Shown here one piece after another: positions 1 through 7,697 of a DNA stretch of 64,000 bases (positions are counted from its first letter, which is position 1; each line of letters starts with the position of its first letter). Position numbers and translations under genes: made by a program. The notes below the pieces were generated by a model. That model saw only the letters and a list, made by a program, of their open reading frames with translations. It was not told the DNA's origin and ran no database searches. Origin of the DNA: JAFGUB01 sp050305515 (GTDB lineage: Bacteria; Campylobacterota; Campylobacteria; Campylobacterales; Sulfurimonadaceae); assembly GCA_050305515.1 (NCBI GenBank), contig JBNLFL010000020.1:62001-126000 (forward strand), in the 5' to 3' direction.

Positions 1-1082
1 AAATCAAGTCCTTGATCTCGTAAAAATAAATTTGCTGCTGTTCTATCACCATCGAGGAGTCTAGAATTTCCATATGCTTGCATTTTGTATCGTTCGTTAG
101 GTGTGGAAAACCCACACCCATCCTCTTCAGGAAGTTGCTTTTCATAAATTTTTTCCATTAGTCTACGAAAGCCCTCTGATGCTTCTTTCCATTGCATAGC
201 AGCTGCTATTTGCCCCTTGAGATTTTGGCGTTCGCTATCATTCATCAATCGGATAAGAAAGTGTATATTGGAATTTCCATCAATTAAATGCGCAGCGAGG
301 CAAAACTCATCTTTGAAGTAAGTTAAATATTGTTCGCCAATTTCTTTCATTAAATCAATGACTTTGGTTTCAAGTTTGCTCAACTCCTCCTGGGTTTGCT
401 CTAATGTAAAATTGAATGTATATGTTATTTTTTCATATACAGTGTAATGCGTTACTGGTTCAATAATGGCTGCCAAAGACACCAATGTGTTCAAATAACG
501 TATGACAGGTATCGAATTCCCATTTTGTAGACTTTCCTCAAATCTCTGTAAATGCTGCTCGGTAACTTTTAAATATCCGTCTGCATTTTGCATTAAATAC
601 GACGGTACAGCCCCGGAACGAAACCATTTTGTTGCCAGTTCATATAAAATGAAACATCGATAGGGATGAAAATAAAGTTTGAAATCTTTTTGAGGTTTTG
701 GTATATCTAAAAACGAGCTGAGATATTTATCCAGTAGAACTGGTTGTTTATGATCAATATAGAGTTGGTAACCATAATAGTTATCCCCAATATAGCTTAT
801 ACCGTCAATATCCAAAGCTGTTTCGGTACGTATTGAATCTGCATTAAGAAAACCCAGAAACCAAAGTTTATAAATATCTGATTCTGAAAATGAAGGTAAT
901 TGATACTTATTCATCATATCAGAAAGACCTCTAGAATCTAACAAGTTCAATTGTCTTAAATTATTGATTTCAATATAGCCGTTTAGCTCAGATATTTGAT
1001 CAATGATATTCTGATTTAAAAGATGCTCAGTTCTACTCAAAGATAGTATTTTCCTTTTCGTGGTTAATTTCCAACGCTTCAA
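1..1082 (-). CDS. Unrecognised AT-rich accessory protein, partial
   Basis: A frame of about 360 codons stays open on the minus strand from near 1100 to the left edge, where the gene is cut off. I do not recognise the product. It is hydrophilic, rich in Tyr, Asn, Leu and Glu, with no evident signal peptide, membrane segment or catalytic motif. The start is uncertain: the frame opens after a TGA at 1106-1104 and the first start-like codon is TTG at 1082. An ATG at 1107 in another frame stops after 24 codons, which could reflect a frameshift near the 5' end. The DNA is visibly more AT-rich than the core genes, suggesting horizontal transfer. It lies downstream of a toxin-antitoxin pair on the same strand. 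Confidence 0.5.
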   Translation of the reverse strand, partial: MKRWKLTTKRKILSLSRTEHLLNQNIIDQISELNGYIEINNLRQLNLLDSRGLSDMMNKYQLPSFSESDIYKLWFLGFLNADSIRTETALDIDGISYIGDNYYGYQLYIDHKQPVLLDKYLSSFLDIPKPQKDFKLYFHPYRCFILYELATKWFRSGAVPSYLMQNADGYLKVTEQHLQRFEESLQNGNSIPVIRYLNTLVSLAAIIEPVTHYTVYEKITYTFNFTLEQTQEELSKLETKVIDLMKEIGEQYLTYFKDEFCLAAHLIDGNSNIHFLIRLMNDSERQNLKGQIAAAMQWKEASEGFRRLMEKIYEKQLPEEDGCGFSTPNERYKMQAYGNSRLLDGDRTAANLFLRDQGLD

Positions 1083-1189
1083 GAGAGCATCTAAATGAGT
1101 GTTTCATGCCAGTACTCCAAAGAAAAAACGGGGACAAGCAAAATAAAAAGTGAAAATCCAATCAAAAGCAACTTTACAAAATCATGGTA

Positions 1190-1528
1190 TTACAAACACT
1201 TTATTTGCCGAACCTGAAGTTTCAAAAGCGGTAGTTTCTGCTTGACGATATCCCAAATAATTTCATTGTCTACACCGAAGTATTCATGCGCTAGAACATT
1301 TCTGAAATCTTTGAGCATGCGCCATGCAATGTCGCTGTTTTGTTCTTTACATGTAGCGGATATTTTGCCCGCCGCTTCACCGATCACTTCAAGCTCGCGG
1401 AGGGTCGCGGAGAAGACCATGCGATTTGAAACAAAGGCTGCATAATCAAGATCTCGGCAATATGACTCTACGGCTTCGATGCACTCCAAAATATCATTGA
1501 CATACAAACGGTCGCTGCGTTTAGACAT
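1190..1528 (-). CDS. hepT: HepT-like HEPN ribonuclease toxin
   Basis: This 112-residue all-alpha protein belongs to the HepT (DUF86) HEPN family, the RNA-cleaving toxin of the HepT/MntA type VII toxin-antitoxin system. The HEPN motif Arg-x4-His is visible as R76 to H81, followed by Tyr83, the position that MntA-type antitoxins AMPylate to silence HepT. I chose the ATG at 1528, which overlaps the end of mntA by 8 bp; a longer reading frame exists upstream but lies inside mntA. The antitoxin-first order and overlap fit translational coupling. The pair sits in AT-rich accessory DNA. Family assignment is firm; activity and targets are inferred. Confidence 0.85.
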   Translation of the reverse strand: MSKRSDRLYVNDILECIEAVESYCRDLDYAAFVSNRMVFSATLRELEVIGEAAGKISATCKEQNSDIAWRMLKDFRNVLAHEYFGVDNEIIWDIVKQKLPLLKLQVRQIKCL

Positions 1529-1811
1529 AGATAATATCTTTTTTAATCTGCTGTTGCACGGCTTCTTTGAGCGTCGATTCGATGCCAAGATCGATCTTTA
1601 CATGTAAGGCATCTTGTAAAAAGTGCAGCAATTTGAAGTAGTTGTCTGCCTTGTTTTCGCGTTGGAGCTCTACGGCAATGTCAATATCGGAGGTGTCACC
1701 GGCTTCGTCACGGGCCACGCTGCCAAACACTCCGATACGAATGACACCGAATTCATTCACGAATTGCTCTTTATGTGACGTCATGAAGTTGAGTACATCA
1801 CTGCGCGTCAT
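1521..1811 (-). CDS. mntA: MntA-like minimal nucleotidyltransferase antitoxin
   Basis: This 96-residue protein is a minimal nucleotidyltransferase. It shows the signature Gly30-Ser31, ten residues, then Asp42-x-Asp44, the metal-binding pair of the pol-beta fold. In the family it adds AMP to a tyrosine of the partner HepT and neutralises it. It starts at ATG 1811 behind a strong AAGGAGG site six bases upstream. Its 3' end overlaps hepT by 8 bp. A copy of the TTACATGTAA palindrome lies inside the gene at 1598-1607 and encodes Leu-His-Val. Confidence 0.88.
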   Translation of the reverse strand: MTRSDVLNFMTSHKEQFVNEFGVIRIGVFGSVARDEAGDTSDIDIAVELQRENKADNYFKLLHFLQDALHVKIDLGIESTLKEAVQQQIKKDIIYV

Positions 1812-2288
1812 GATTGGCCTCCTTGCTGTTTGGAGAAAATTTTATCATGTGAGCCAGTTGAAAATCCCCAAAGAATCCATTGAATTTCAGGTTTATGAAA
1901 GTTTAAAAAAGGCTCTTAAAAGGCGGTGGTATCACTGTTTCCGGTAAAATTAGCGTACGAAAACATTCAACAGAAACAGGATGGTCCCGATGAATAAAAG
2001 TGTACCATCCCTTTCAAAAAGGTAGCTGAAAGTCTGCAATGCCCTGCTGGAGCATTTACGGGCAGACAGACTCCTGCGAATAATCTGCGGATAGTATTAT
2101 CAAAACCAAGAAGCCATCCGGGAATAAATGACACACTTTAAAGCGAAGAGACGGCTTTAAGTGCAAATACCCTCAGTTTCATTGAAAACCTTATAAAAAT
2201 CCTTACATGTAACAGTTATCACTGCAAGCGGACACCAGTCCATTTATTTCAAAAAACGAAGTTACCATTTTCAGCTACAATCACTCTT
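1812..2288. other. Intergenic spacer with no gene seen
   Basis: This 477-bp stretch between mntA and moxR has no credible reading frame. It holds an inverted repeat with 7-bp arms (GGATGGT at 1979-1985, ACCATCC at 2004-2010), one exact TTACATGTAA palindrome at 2203-2212, and a -10-like TACAAT at 2276-2281 close to the moxR start. The rest may be decayed accessory DNA, but I cannot identify a parent element. Confidence 0.6.
2276..2281 (+). promoter_or_regulatory. Candidate -10 box of a leaderless moxR transcript
   Basis: TACAAT lies only 7 nt before the moxR ATG at 2289, so transcription would begin at or next to the start codon. No Shine-Dalgarno precedes the ATG. A TTACATGTAA palindrome lies 63 bp upstream at 2203-2212. 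Confidence 0.45.
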
Positions 2289-3197
2289 ATGAGTCTTCAA
2301 AAACATATTGCACATATCACTGAAAATGTTGAACGGGTCATTGCGGGAAAACGCGACAAGATCGAACTTGCCCTTGCAACGTTTCTTGCAGGCGGGCACC
2401 TGCTTATTGACGATCTGCCGGGAGTGGGAAAGACCACGCTTGCCAAAACCCTTGCCACGGCGCTGGGGCTTGAGTACAGCCGGGTGCAGTTTACCAGCGA
2501 CCTGCTCCCGAGCGACATTCTGGGCATGACCTATTTCGATGTTCAGGAGAGCCGGTTCCGTTTCAAAAAAGGAGCGCTCTTCAGTCAGTTTCTTCTGGCT
2601 GATGAGATCAACCGGGCCAGCCCGAAAACCCAGAGTGCCCTGCTCGAAGCCATGGAGGAGTCGCATGTCACGGTTGACGGCGTCACCCACGCGCTGCCGC
2701 AACCTTTTTTTGTCATCGCCACGAAAAACCCTTTTGAAGAGATCGGCACGTTCGAACTTCCCGGATCGCAGCTTGATCGCTTCATGATCTCCTTTTCGCT
2801 CGGATACCCCGACCCCGCAAGCGAACGCGCCATTTTGCAGCACTCCCGAAACGAACCAGATCATGCGTCTCCGCCAAAAATTGAAACGCTCTTTGCGCTC
2901 CAAAAAGAGGCTATGGCGGTGCACCTCTCTTCAAGCCTGCTTGATTACATGCAGGAGATTCTCGCTTTCAGCCGCGAAAGCGGTCTTTTTCAAAGCGGTC
3001 TCTCCACCCGTGCCGCCATCGCATTATCTAAAATCAGCCGTGCTTACGCCTATATTCAGGGCAGAGATTTCGTCACTCCCGAAGATGTCAAAACCCTCTT
3101 GCCCTACGTGTGTGCCCACCGCCTGCGTTTCAGGGCCCAGAGTCACCAGAGTTCCCCCAGTGAATCCATTCTCGCTGCCGTTCATCCGGATTCATAA
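2289..3197 (+). CDS. MoxR-family AAA+ ATPase
   Basis: This 302-residue protein is a MoxR-type AAA+ ATPase, a chaperone-like enzyme usually encoded beside DUF58 and membrane proteins and thought to help assemble or activate partner complexes. Walker A is at about residues 45-50 (GVGKTT) and Walker B at 101-108 (FLLADEIN), with the family-typical NPFEEIGTFELP stretch further on. It opens a MoxR, DUF58, transglutaminase operon; the DUF58 frame overlaps its 3' end. The ATG lacks a Shine-Dalgarno and lies 7 nt after a -10-like box, so the mRNA may be leaderless. The substrate is unknown. Confidence 0.9.
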   Translation: MSLQKHIAHITENVERVIAGKRDKIELALATFLAGGHLLIDDLPGVGKTTLAKTLATALGLEYSRVQFTSDLLPSDILGMTYFDVQESRFRFKKGALFSQFLLADEINRASPKTQSALLEAMEESHVTVDGVTHALPQPFFVIATKNPFEEIGTFELPGSQLDRFMISFSLGYPDPASERAILQHSRNEPDHASPPKIETLFALQKEAMAVHLSSSLLDYMQEILAFSRESGLFQSGLSTRAAIALSKISRAYAYIQGRDFVTPEDVKTLLPYVCAHRLRFRAQSHQSSPSESILAAVHPDS

Positions 3198-4029
3198 AGA
3201 GGTCACCTCCCGCCATACCTCATGGCTGTGGCTGCTGATTGCGTTGATGGTCGGCCTGTTTTTACAGGCCTATATGCACAACTTCAACATCGTCTACATT
3301 ACGCTCTTTGTCCTTTTCGGTGTGGCATCGAGCAGCTGTTTCTTCGGGAGGCTCAACCTTTTCTATCTCGAAGCCTCACCCCTTCCGAGCGGACGTATTT
3401 TTGCCAAACAGACATCGCCTTTGCGATGGCAGATTCACAACCGTTCCGACCAGACGCGCTACAATCTCAGGTTTACATGTAATAACGCTTCCGTGACCCT
3501 CAAACAGCTCGAACAGAGCATGATCGTCACGCTTCCGCTGCGCTTCGAGTCTCGCGGGCTTCAGCCGCTTGGTGCACTTGAAGTCGCCAGCAGTTTTCCG
3601 ATGCCCCATGTCCGTTTTTTAAAAACCCTGCTGCCACCTGACACCTGCATGGTCTATCCCTCCCCCGAAGGCGTTCCGCTTGAGCACCGTTTCAGGGTGC
3701 ACGAAGCCCTTCAGGGAGAACGCCACGACTTCGAAGGTCTGCGGCGTCATGACAGCTCCGATGCGCTCTCACTCATTCACTGGCCTTCACTGGCAAAAGG
3801 CGGCGAACTGCTCAGCCGCCGCTACTCTTTCACACAACCCAATACAGCACTCCATTTTGATTTCAAAACGGCGGGGGAGCATGATGAAGCGCGGCTGAGC
3901 CAGCTCTGTCTCTGGGTACTTGAATGTGAAAAAAGCGGCCGTCCCTTTACCCTGTCATTGCCGCAGAAGCGTTTTGACTCTGCAAAGGAGGGCATCGATG
4001 CGATTCTCACGGCTCTGGCCCGATACTAG
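3160..4029 (+). CDS. DUF58 membrane protein
   Basis: This protein of about 289 residues has two N-terminal hydrophobic segments (about 21-38 and 43-60) followed by a soluble domain. The DUF58 signature, an arginine-rich stretch leading to a W-P-x-L-A-K-G-G-E-L motif, lies at about 190-215. DUF58 proteins are encoded with MoxR ATPases and are thought to work with them at the membrane. The start is uncertain. I chose GTG 3160, which overlaps moxR by 38 bp and keeps the first membrane helix; the open frame extends further upstream inside moxR without family resemblance. A TTACATGTAA palindrome at 3473-3482 encodes Phe-Thr-Cys-Asn. Confidence 0.8.
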   Translation: MNPFSLPFIRIHKEVTSRHTSWLWLLIALMVGLFLQAYMHNFNIVYITLFVLFGVASSSCFFGRLNLFYLEASPLPSGRIFAKQTSPLRWQIHNRSDQTRYNLRFTCNNASVTLKQLEQSMIVTLPLRFESRGLQPLGALEVASSFPMPHVRFLKTLLPPDTCMVYPSPEGVPLEHRFRVHEALQGERHDFEGLRRHDSSDALSLIHWPSLAKGGELLSRRYSFTQPNTALHFDFKTAGEHDEARLSQLCLWVLECEKSGRPFTLSLPQKRFDSAKEGIDAILTALARY

Positions 4030-5929
4030 CGCCCCGCCCTCGCAGCAGCGGCTGCTGGATATCGCACTCTTTTTTTCGCTGGTTCCGCATCTGCCGCATC
4101 TCAAACCGATGATGCTGCTCTACCTCGTTTCGGCACTTCTCATGCTATTCAAAAAAAAGATCACCGGGCACCACCTTTTTGCTTTTGGACTCTGGGGCGG
4201 CGTGGCACTCTCGGTGTCGTTTTACGACTCCATGACCTATCTGGGGCTTTCACGTCTCAATATTTTCGTCTCTCTTGTTGTCGCCCTGCTGATTGTCGCC
4301 GTCGTGTTGCAGCGGCTCAGTAGAAAGATCAATTTCTACATCCTCGTCTCACCCGCGCTTTTTCTGGCCCTGTCATACTTTTTCAACAACTCGATCACCA
4401 TGCTTTTTTATGCCGTAGCCGTACTTTTCCTCTTTACGCTGCTGCTTCTGTGGCAGCGCATGGGCGGCACATTCATGGCTGCGGCGAAGATGGCACTCAC
4501 CTTCTTCGGTTTCTCCCTGCCGATGATCGTACTGCTTTTTCTGGTCTTTCCCCGCATCTCATTCGAAACCCGCGACTTCGGGTTCAAAGGTGAAGAGACC
4601 ATCAGAACCGGACACGACGGCTTAATGCATCTCGGCGGCGAAGCGCTGCTGGTTCCCTCTCACAGGGTTGTAATGGAAGTATCCTTCGAAGGCGCCCTGC
4701 CTCCCGAATCGATGCTCTATTTTCGCGGATCGACCCTCTATGTCGACAAAACACTTCAGTGGGAGCCACTTCCAAAAAGCATTGAGAATATGCCTTCCGA
4801 TGAGAGTGCCGCCAATGCCCTCGCCTACCGCGTTACGCTCTATCCGCATGAAAAAAAGTGGCTTTTCGCCCTTGATTATCCGCTGGATCACCCTGACAAA
4901 GCAACGCGCAACCGTGATGCCATTTTGATCTCCGATGAACCGGTTACGGAAATACGGCGTTATGAAAGCCATTCACTGCTGCGTGAGAGTTTGTCAGAGC
5001 CAAAACTCTCTGAAACGCGCCGCGAAGCCGCGCTGGATTATGATAAAACGCGAGATGAACGCATCTGGCAACTTACGGCTCCTTTGCGGGAGATTGCAGC
5101 GCCGCAGGAACGTCTCAAAGCCCTGCTGGAGATGTTTGCCGCGTTTCAACTGCGTTACTCGCTTCAGCCGCAGGGCATCAACCCCGAAGATCCGGTAGAT
5201 TCATTTTTGCTTGACGCCAAAAACGGTTACTGCGTGCATTTTGCCGGAGCGCTTGCGACCATGGCGCGTATGGCGGGCCTGCCCTCCCGTATTGTCACGG
5301 GATTCAAAGCCACCTATGCCAACGGATACGGAAACTACCTCATCGTCCGCGAGAGCGATGCCCATGCGTGGGTGGAAATTTATCTTGAAGGGAGCGGATG
5401 GCAGCGCGTCGAGCCAACACGTTTTGCCTTTTACGGCACAACGCAAAACGCACCTTCGGCAACCGCACTGCTGCAACCGCAGCTTGAAACCGGCCTTTGG
5501 CACCGGATACAGCTCTATTACATGTACGGCCGTTATACGCTGCAATCGTGGGTACTTGACTATAACCGAAGCAAACAGATGCAACTGCTGAACAGCCTGC
5601 TGCACGACATCATGGCATGGCTGAAACTCTTCTCTGCGCTGGCATTTTTGTTCTTTTTGGGCTATCTCGCACTGAAACTGCGTCATCAGACCCATGAGCC
5701 GCATGAAGCGCTTCGTGTGCTGCAACCGCTGCTCTATCAGCTTGAGAAACAGGGATTTGTTCGTGACTCGAATGAGAGTATGGAACATTTTTTAAAGCGT
5801 GTGTCAGAACAGAATAAAAAAGAAGTGTTGGGAGAGGTCAGTGCTCTGTACCATGCCGTACGTTACGGTGATGCCCGGCATCTGCTGCCGCAGTTGCGCC
5901 AGGCCGTGAAACAATCTAGCGAAAACTGA
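3998..5929 (+). CDS. TgpA-type membrane transglutaminase-like protein
   Basis: This 643-residue protein combines several N-terminal membrane helices (DUF3488-like, residues about 20-180), a periplasmic transglutaminase-like core, another helix near 540-560 and a short C-terminal DUF4129-like tail. The thiol-protease triad is visible: Cys412 in GYCVHFAG, His456 in DAHAWVEIY, and an acidic residue in the following VEPT. ATG 3998 is preceded by AAAGGAGGG and overlaps the DUF58 gene by 32 bp, so the three genes form an operon. Such proteins may remodel protein or peptide bonds at the cell surface; the substrate is unknown. It converges with the next gene, overlapping by 14 bp. Confidence 0.87.
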   Translation: MRFSRLWPDTSAPPSQQRLLDIALFFSLVPHLPHLKPMMLLYLVSALLMLFKKKITGHHLFAFGLWGGVALSVSFYDSMTYLGLSRLNIFVSLVVALLIVAVVLQRLSRKINFYILVSPALFLALSYFFNNSITMLFYAVAVLFLFTLLLLWQRMGGTFMAAAKMALTFFGFSLPMIVLLFLVFPRISFETRDFGFKGEETIRTGHDGLMHLGGEALLVPSHRVVMEVSFEGALPPESMLYFRGSTLYVDKTLQWEPLPKSIENMPSDESAANALAYRVTLYPHEKKWLFALDYPLDHPDKATRNRDAILISDEPVTEIRRYESHSLLRESLSEPKLSETRREAALDYDKTRDERIWQLTAPLREIAAPQERLKALLEMFAAFQLRYSLQPQGINPEDPVDSFLLDAKNGYCVHFAGALATMARMAGLPSRIVTGFKATYANGYGNYLIVRESDAHAWVEIYLEGSGWQRVEPTRFAFYGTTQNAPSATALLQPQLETGLWHRIQLYYMYGRYTLQSWVLDYNRSKQMQLLNSLLHDIMAWLKLFSALAFLFFLGYLALKLRHQTHEPHEALRVLQPLLYQLEKQGFVRDSNESMEHFLKRVSEQNKKEVLGEVSALYHAVRYGDARHLLPQLRQAVKQSSEN

Positions 5930-6446
5930 AATCCGCTTCCGTACGTATCACTTTCTTGAGTGAAAAAAGCGGAATGTAGCGTATCTCGACAACTTCATAG
6001 TCGCGGGTACCGGCAGGCAGTGCCACCCGAAACTGATCCCCTTCATTTTTTCCCATCATGGCGCGGGAGAGGGGAGCATGCACCGAAATGAGCCCGTTGT
6101 CAGGCTCGCTCTCAAGCACGCCGCAGATGGTGTAGCAAAAGGTCTCTTCGGAACCAAGATCCTCTATCGTTACCGTGGCTCCGAAATGGACGCGGGAGTG
6201 ATCGAGCTCTTCGGGATCAATAATCAGGGCTTTTTCAATCATGGAATTAAGATAAAAAAGCCGTTTGTCGATATGACGCAGTTTCTCCTTGGCAGCGTGG
6301 TACTCCGCATTTTCACTGCGGTCGCCAAGTGCCGCGGCTTCCTGTTTCTCGTGGTTTACCTGAGGTTTTTCGACCTCCTTGAGAAACTTGAATTCACGAA
6401 GCAGCAGATCGTACCCTTCACGGGTCATCGGTTCGTTGTAGGTCAA
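5916..6446 (-). CDS. greB: GreA/GreB-family transcript cleavage factor
   Basis: This 176-residue protein belongs to the GreA/GreB family, which binds the secondary channel of RNA polymerase and stimulates cleavage of backtracked RNA. The N-terminal coiled coil contains the family motif GDRSENAEYH and, as in GreB, an RHIDKR stretch; the C-terminal FKBP-like domain follows. The resemblance is closer to GreB, though the protein is somewhat longer than the usual 158-170 residues. TTG 6446 gives the usual six residues before the conserved MT; ATG 6428 is the alternative. It starts one base after the upstream gene's stop, so the two are co-transcribed. The greA versus greB choice is tentative. Confidence 0.85.
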   Translation of the reverse strand: MTYNEPMTREGYDLLLREFKFLKEVEKPQVNHEKQEAAALGDRSENAEYHAAKEKLRHIDKRLFYLNSMIEKALIIDPEELDHSRVHFGATVTIEDLGSEETFCYTICGVLESEPDNGLISVHAPLSRAMMGKNEGDQFRVALPAGTRDYEVVEIRYIPLFSLKKVIRTEADFSFR

Positions 6447-6447
6447 A

Positions 6448-6774
6448 TTATTTTTGGAATCCCATAATATAATAGGTCTGTTTGCCTTCAACTTTCTGAA
6501 GCGCGACTTTGTACTTTTCGGAAAAATGCTCAATTTTCTCAACAGCTTCGTCAATCATGGCCTGACTGTCGGTTTCAACCTTGATTTTAAGACGGTCGTT
6601 ACTGTTGGACATGGCGACATATCCGAGATCAACCTTGAGGGCGTGGTGCAAATCCACAATGTGTTTTTCAATTTTCGAAAACTCGGGAGTATTTTCGATT
6701 ATGCGCCCCATCTGATTCAGGAGCGCGTCGTTAGGTACGTAACCGAGCTGGTTTAACATCGCCTCGCGCTGCAT
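6448..6774 (-). CDS. Conserved small protein of unknown function
   Basis: I do not recognise this 108-residue soluble protein. It is mainly helical with a likely beta segment at the C-terminus (TYYIMGFQK) and no signal peptide or membrane segment. ATG 6774 follows AGAGGA at good spacing. It is encoded immediately upstream of the GreA/GreB-type gene with one base between them, so it is co-expressed. It should not be confused with YajQ, which is longer and begins differently. Confidence 0.7.
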   Translation of the reverse strand: MQREAMLNQLGYVPNDALLNQMGRIIENTPEFSKIEKHIVDLHHALKVDLGYVAMSNSNDRLKIKVETDSQAMIDEAVEKIEHFSEKYKVALQKVEGKQTYYIMGFQK

Positions 6775-6857
6775 AGCAATCCTCTTGTATATGAAATTTT
6801 ATAAGAGGGTATGATATCAAAAAAAAGAGATTCAGTCACGCTTTAAATTCTTTCATC

Positions 6858-6863
6858 TATAAT
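6858..6863 (+). promoter_or_regulatory. Sigma70 -10 box of the HDOD-rnr-holA operon
   Basis: A consensus TATAAT lies 30 nt before ATG 6894, within the divergent spacer shared with the minus-strand gene starting at 6774. No clear -35 is seen, which is common for Campylobacterota housekeeping promoters. Confidence 0.6.
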
Positions 6864-6893
6864 GACAATACTTAATATCCAGGGAATGCATTC

Positions 6894-7697
6894 ATGAATG
6901 ACGCTATTTTGAAGCAGATCAAACAACTGCCTCCGCTCCCCGAAACGGCCATAAAAATCGAGGCTGTCTACCAAAATCCCAATTCCACTTTTGAAGACAT
7001 GGTCAAGATTTTGGAAAAAGATCCCCTCCTGACCGCAGATATCCTCAAATCGGCCAACTCACCGCTGTACGGTTTCAGCCGCGAGATCACCAGCATCGCC
7101 CAGGCTGTCAGCCTCTTTGGAATGGGAACCATTCGCGGCTTTGCCCTTGCATCCATTATCAGCAAAAGTTTTACGCTTGATCTTAGCCCTTACAATATCT
7201 CCACGTCACAATATTCTGAAGCTGCAAAACTCCGTAATGCCCTCATCACGGGATGGTATGTCAGAAAAAATCCGAAGATACTCGGCATTCTCTCCGCCGC
7301 CGCTTTTTTAGTCGATATCGGCAAGGTGCTCATTGCCAAGATGCTCAAAGAGAACAATCAGGCTGAAACCTTTTCCAAAGCCCTTGCCGCAGGTGCAAAT
7401 CTGACAGAAACCGAGCTGGAGTATCTGCAGACCAGCACAGCATCTATCAGTGCCCAGATCTTCGACCACTGGCGCTTTGAAGAGGAGATGGTGCATGCCA
7501 TCCGGGACTCCGACAATCCGGCCGAAGCTCCCGAAGCCGTCAAACTGGCGGCACAGAGCCTGAGCGTTGCACGCCGTGCAATCAACATCAACGGAACTGT
7601 GACACCCCAAAGTATGGAAGAGGCGCGACTTCTTGTCAGCAACTACGGCCTCGATGCCGAGTCGTTTGAAAAGGCGCTGGCCAATCTGAACGAATGA
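6894..7697 (+). CDS. HDOD domain protein
   Basis: This 267-residue protein is an HDOD-domain protein, a non-hydrolytic relative of HD phosphohydrolases often used as a signalling or adaptor module. The start (LPPLPETAIKIE) and the segment LLTADILKSANSPLYGF match the family closely. There is no other domain. It is the first gene of an operon with rnr and holA; its stop overlaps the rnr start by 4 bp. The role in this context is unknown. Confidence 0.85.
   Translation: MNDAILKQIKQLPPLPETAIKIEAVYQNPNSTFEDMVKILEKDPLLTADILKSANSPLYGFSREITSIAQAVSLFGMGTIRGFALASIISKSFTLDLSPYNISTSQYSEAAKLRNALITGWYVRKNPKILGILSAAAFLVDIGKVLIAKMLKENNQAETFSKALAAGANLTETELEYLQTSTASISAQIFDHWRFEEEMVHAIRDSDNPAEAPEAVKLAAQSLSVARRAININGTVTPQSMEEARLLVSNYGLDAESFEKALANLNE

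Noticed and set aside
6448..6774. Assignment of the 108-residue gene as YajQ
   Set aside because: YajQ is about 160 residues and begins with a different conserved motif; no match is seen.
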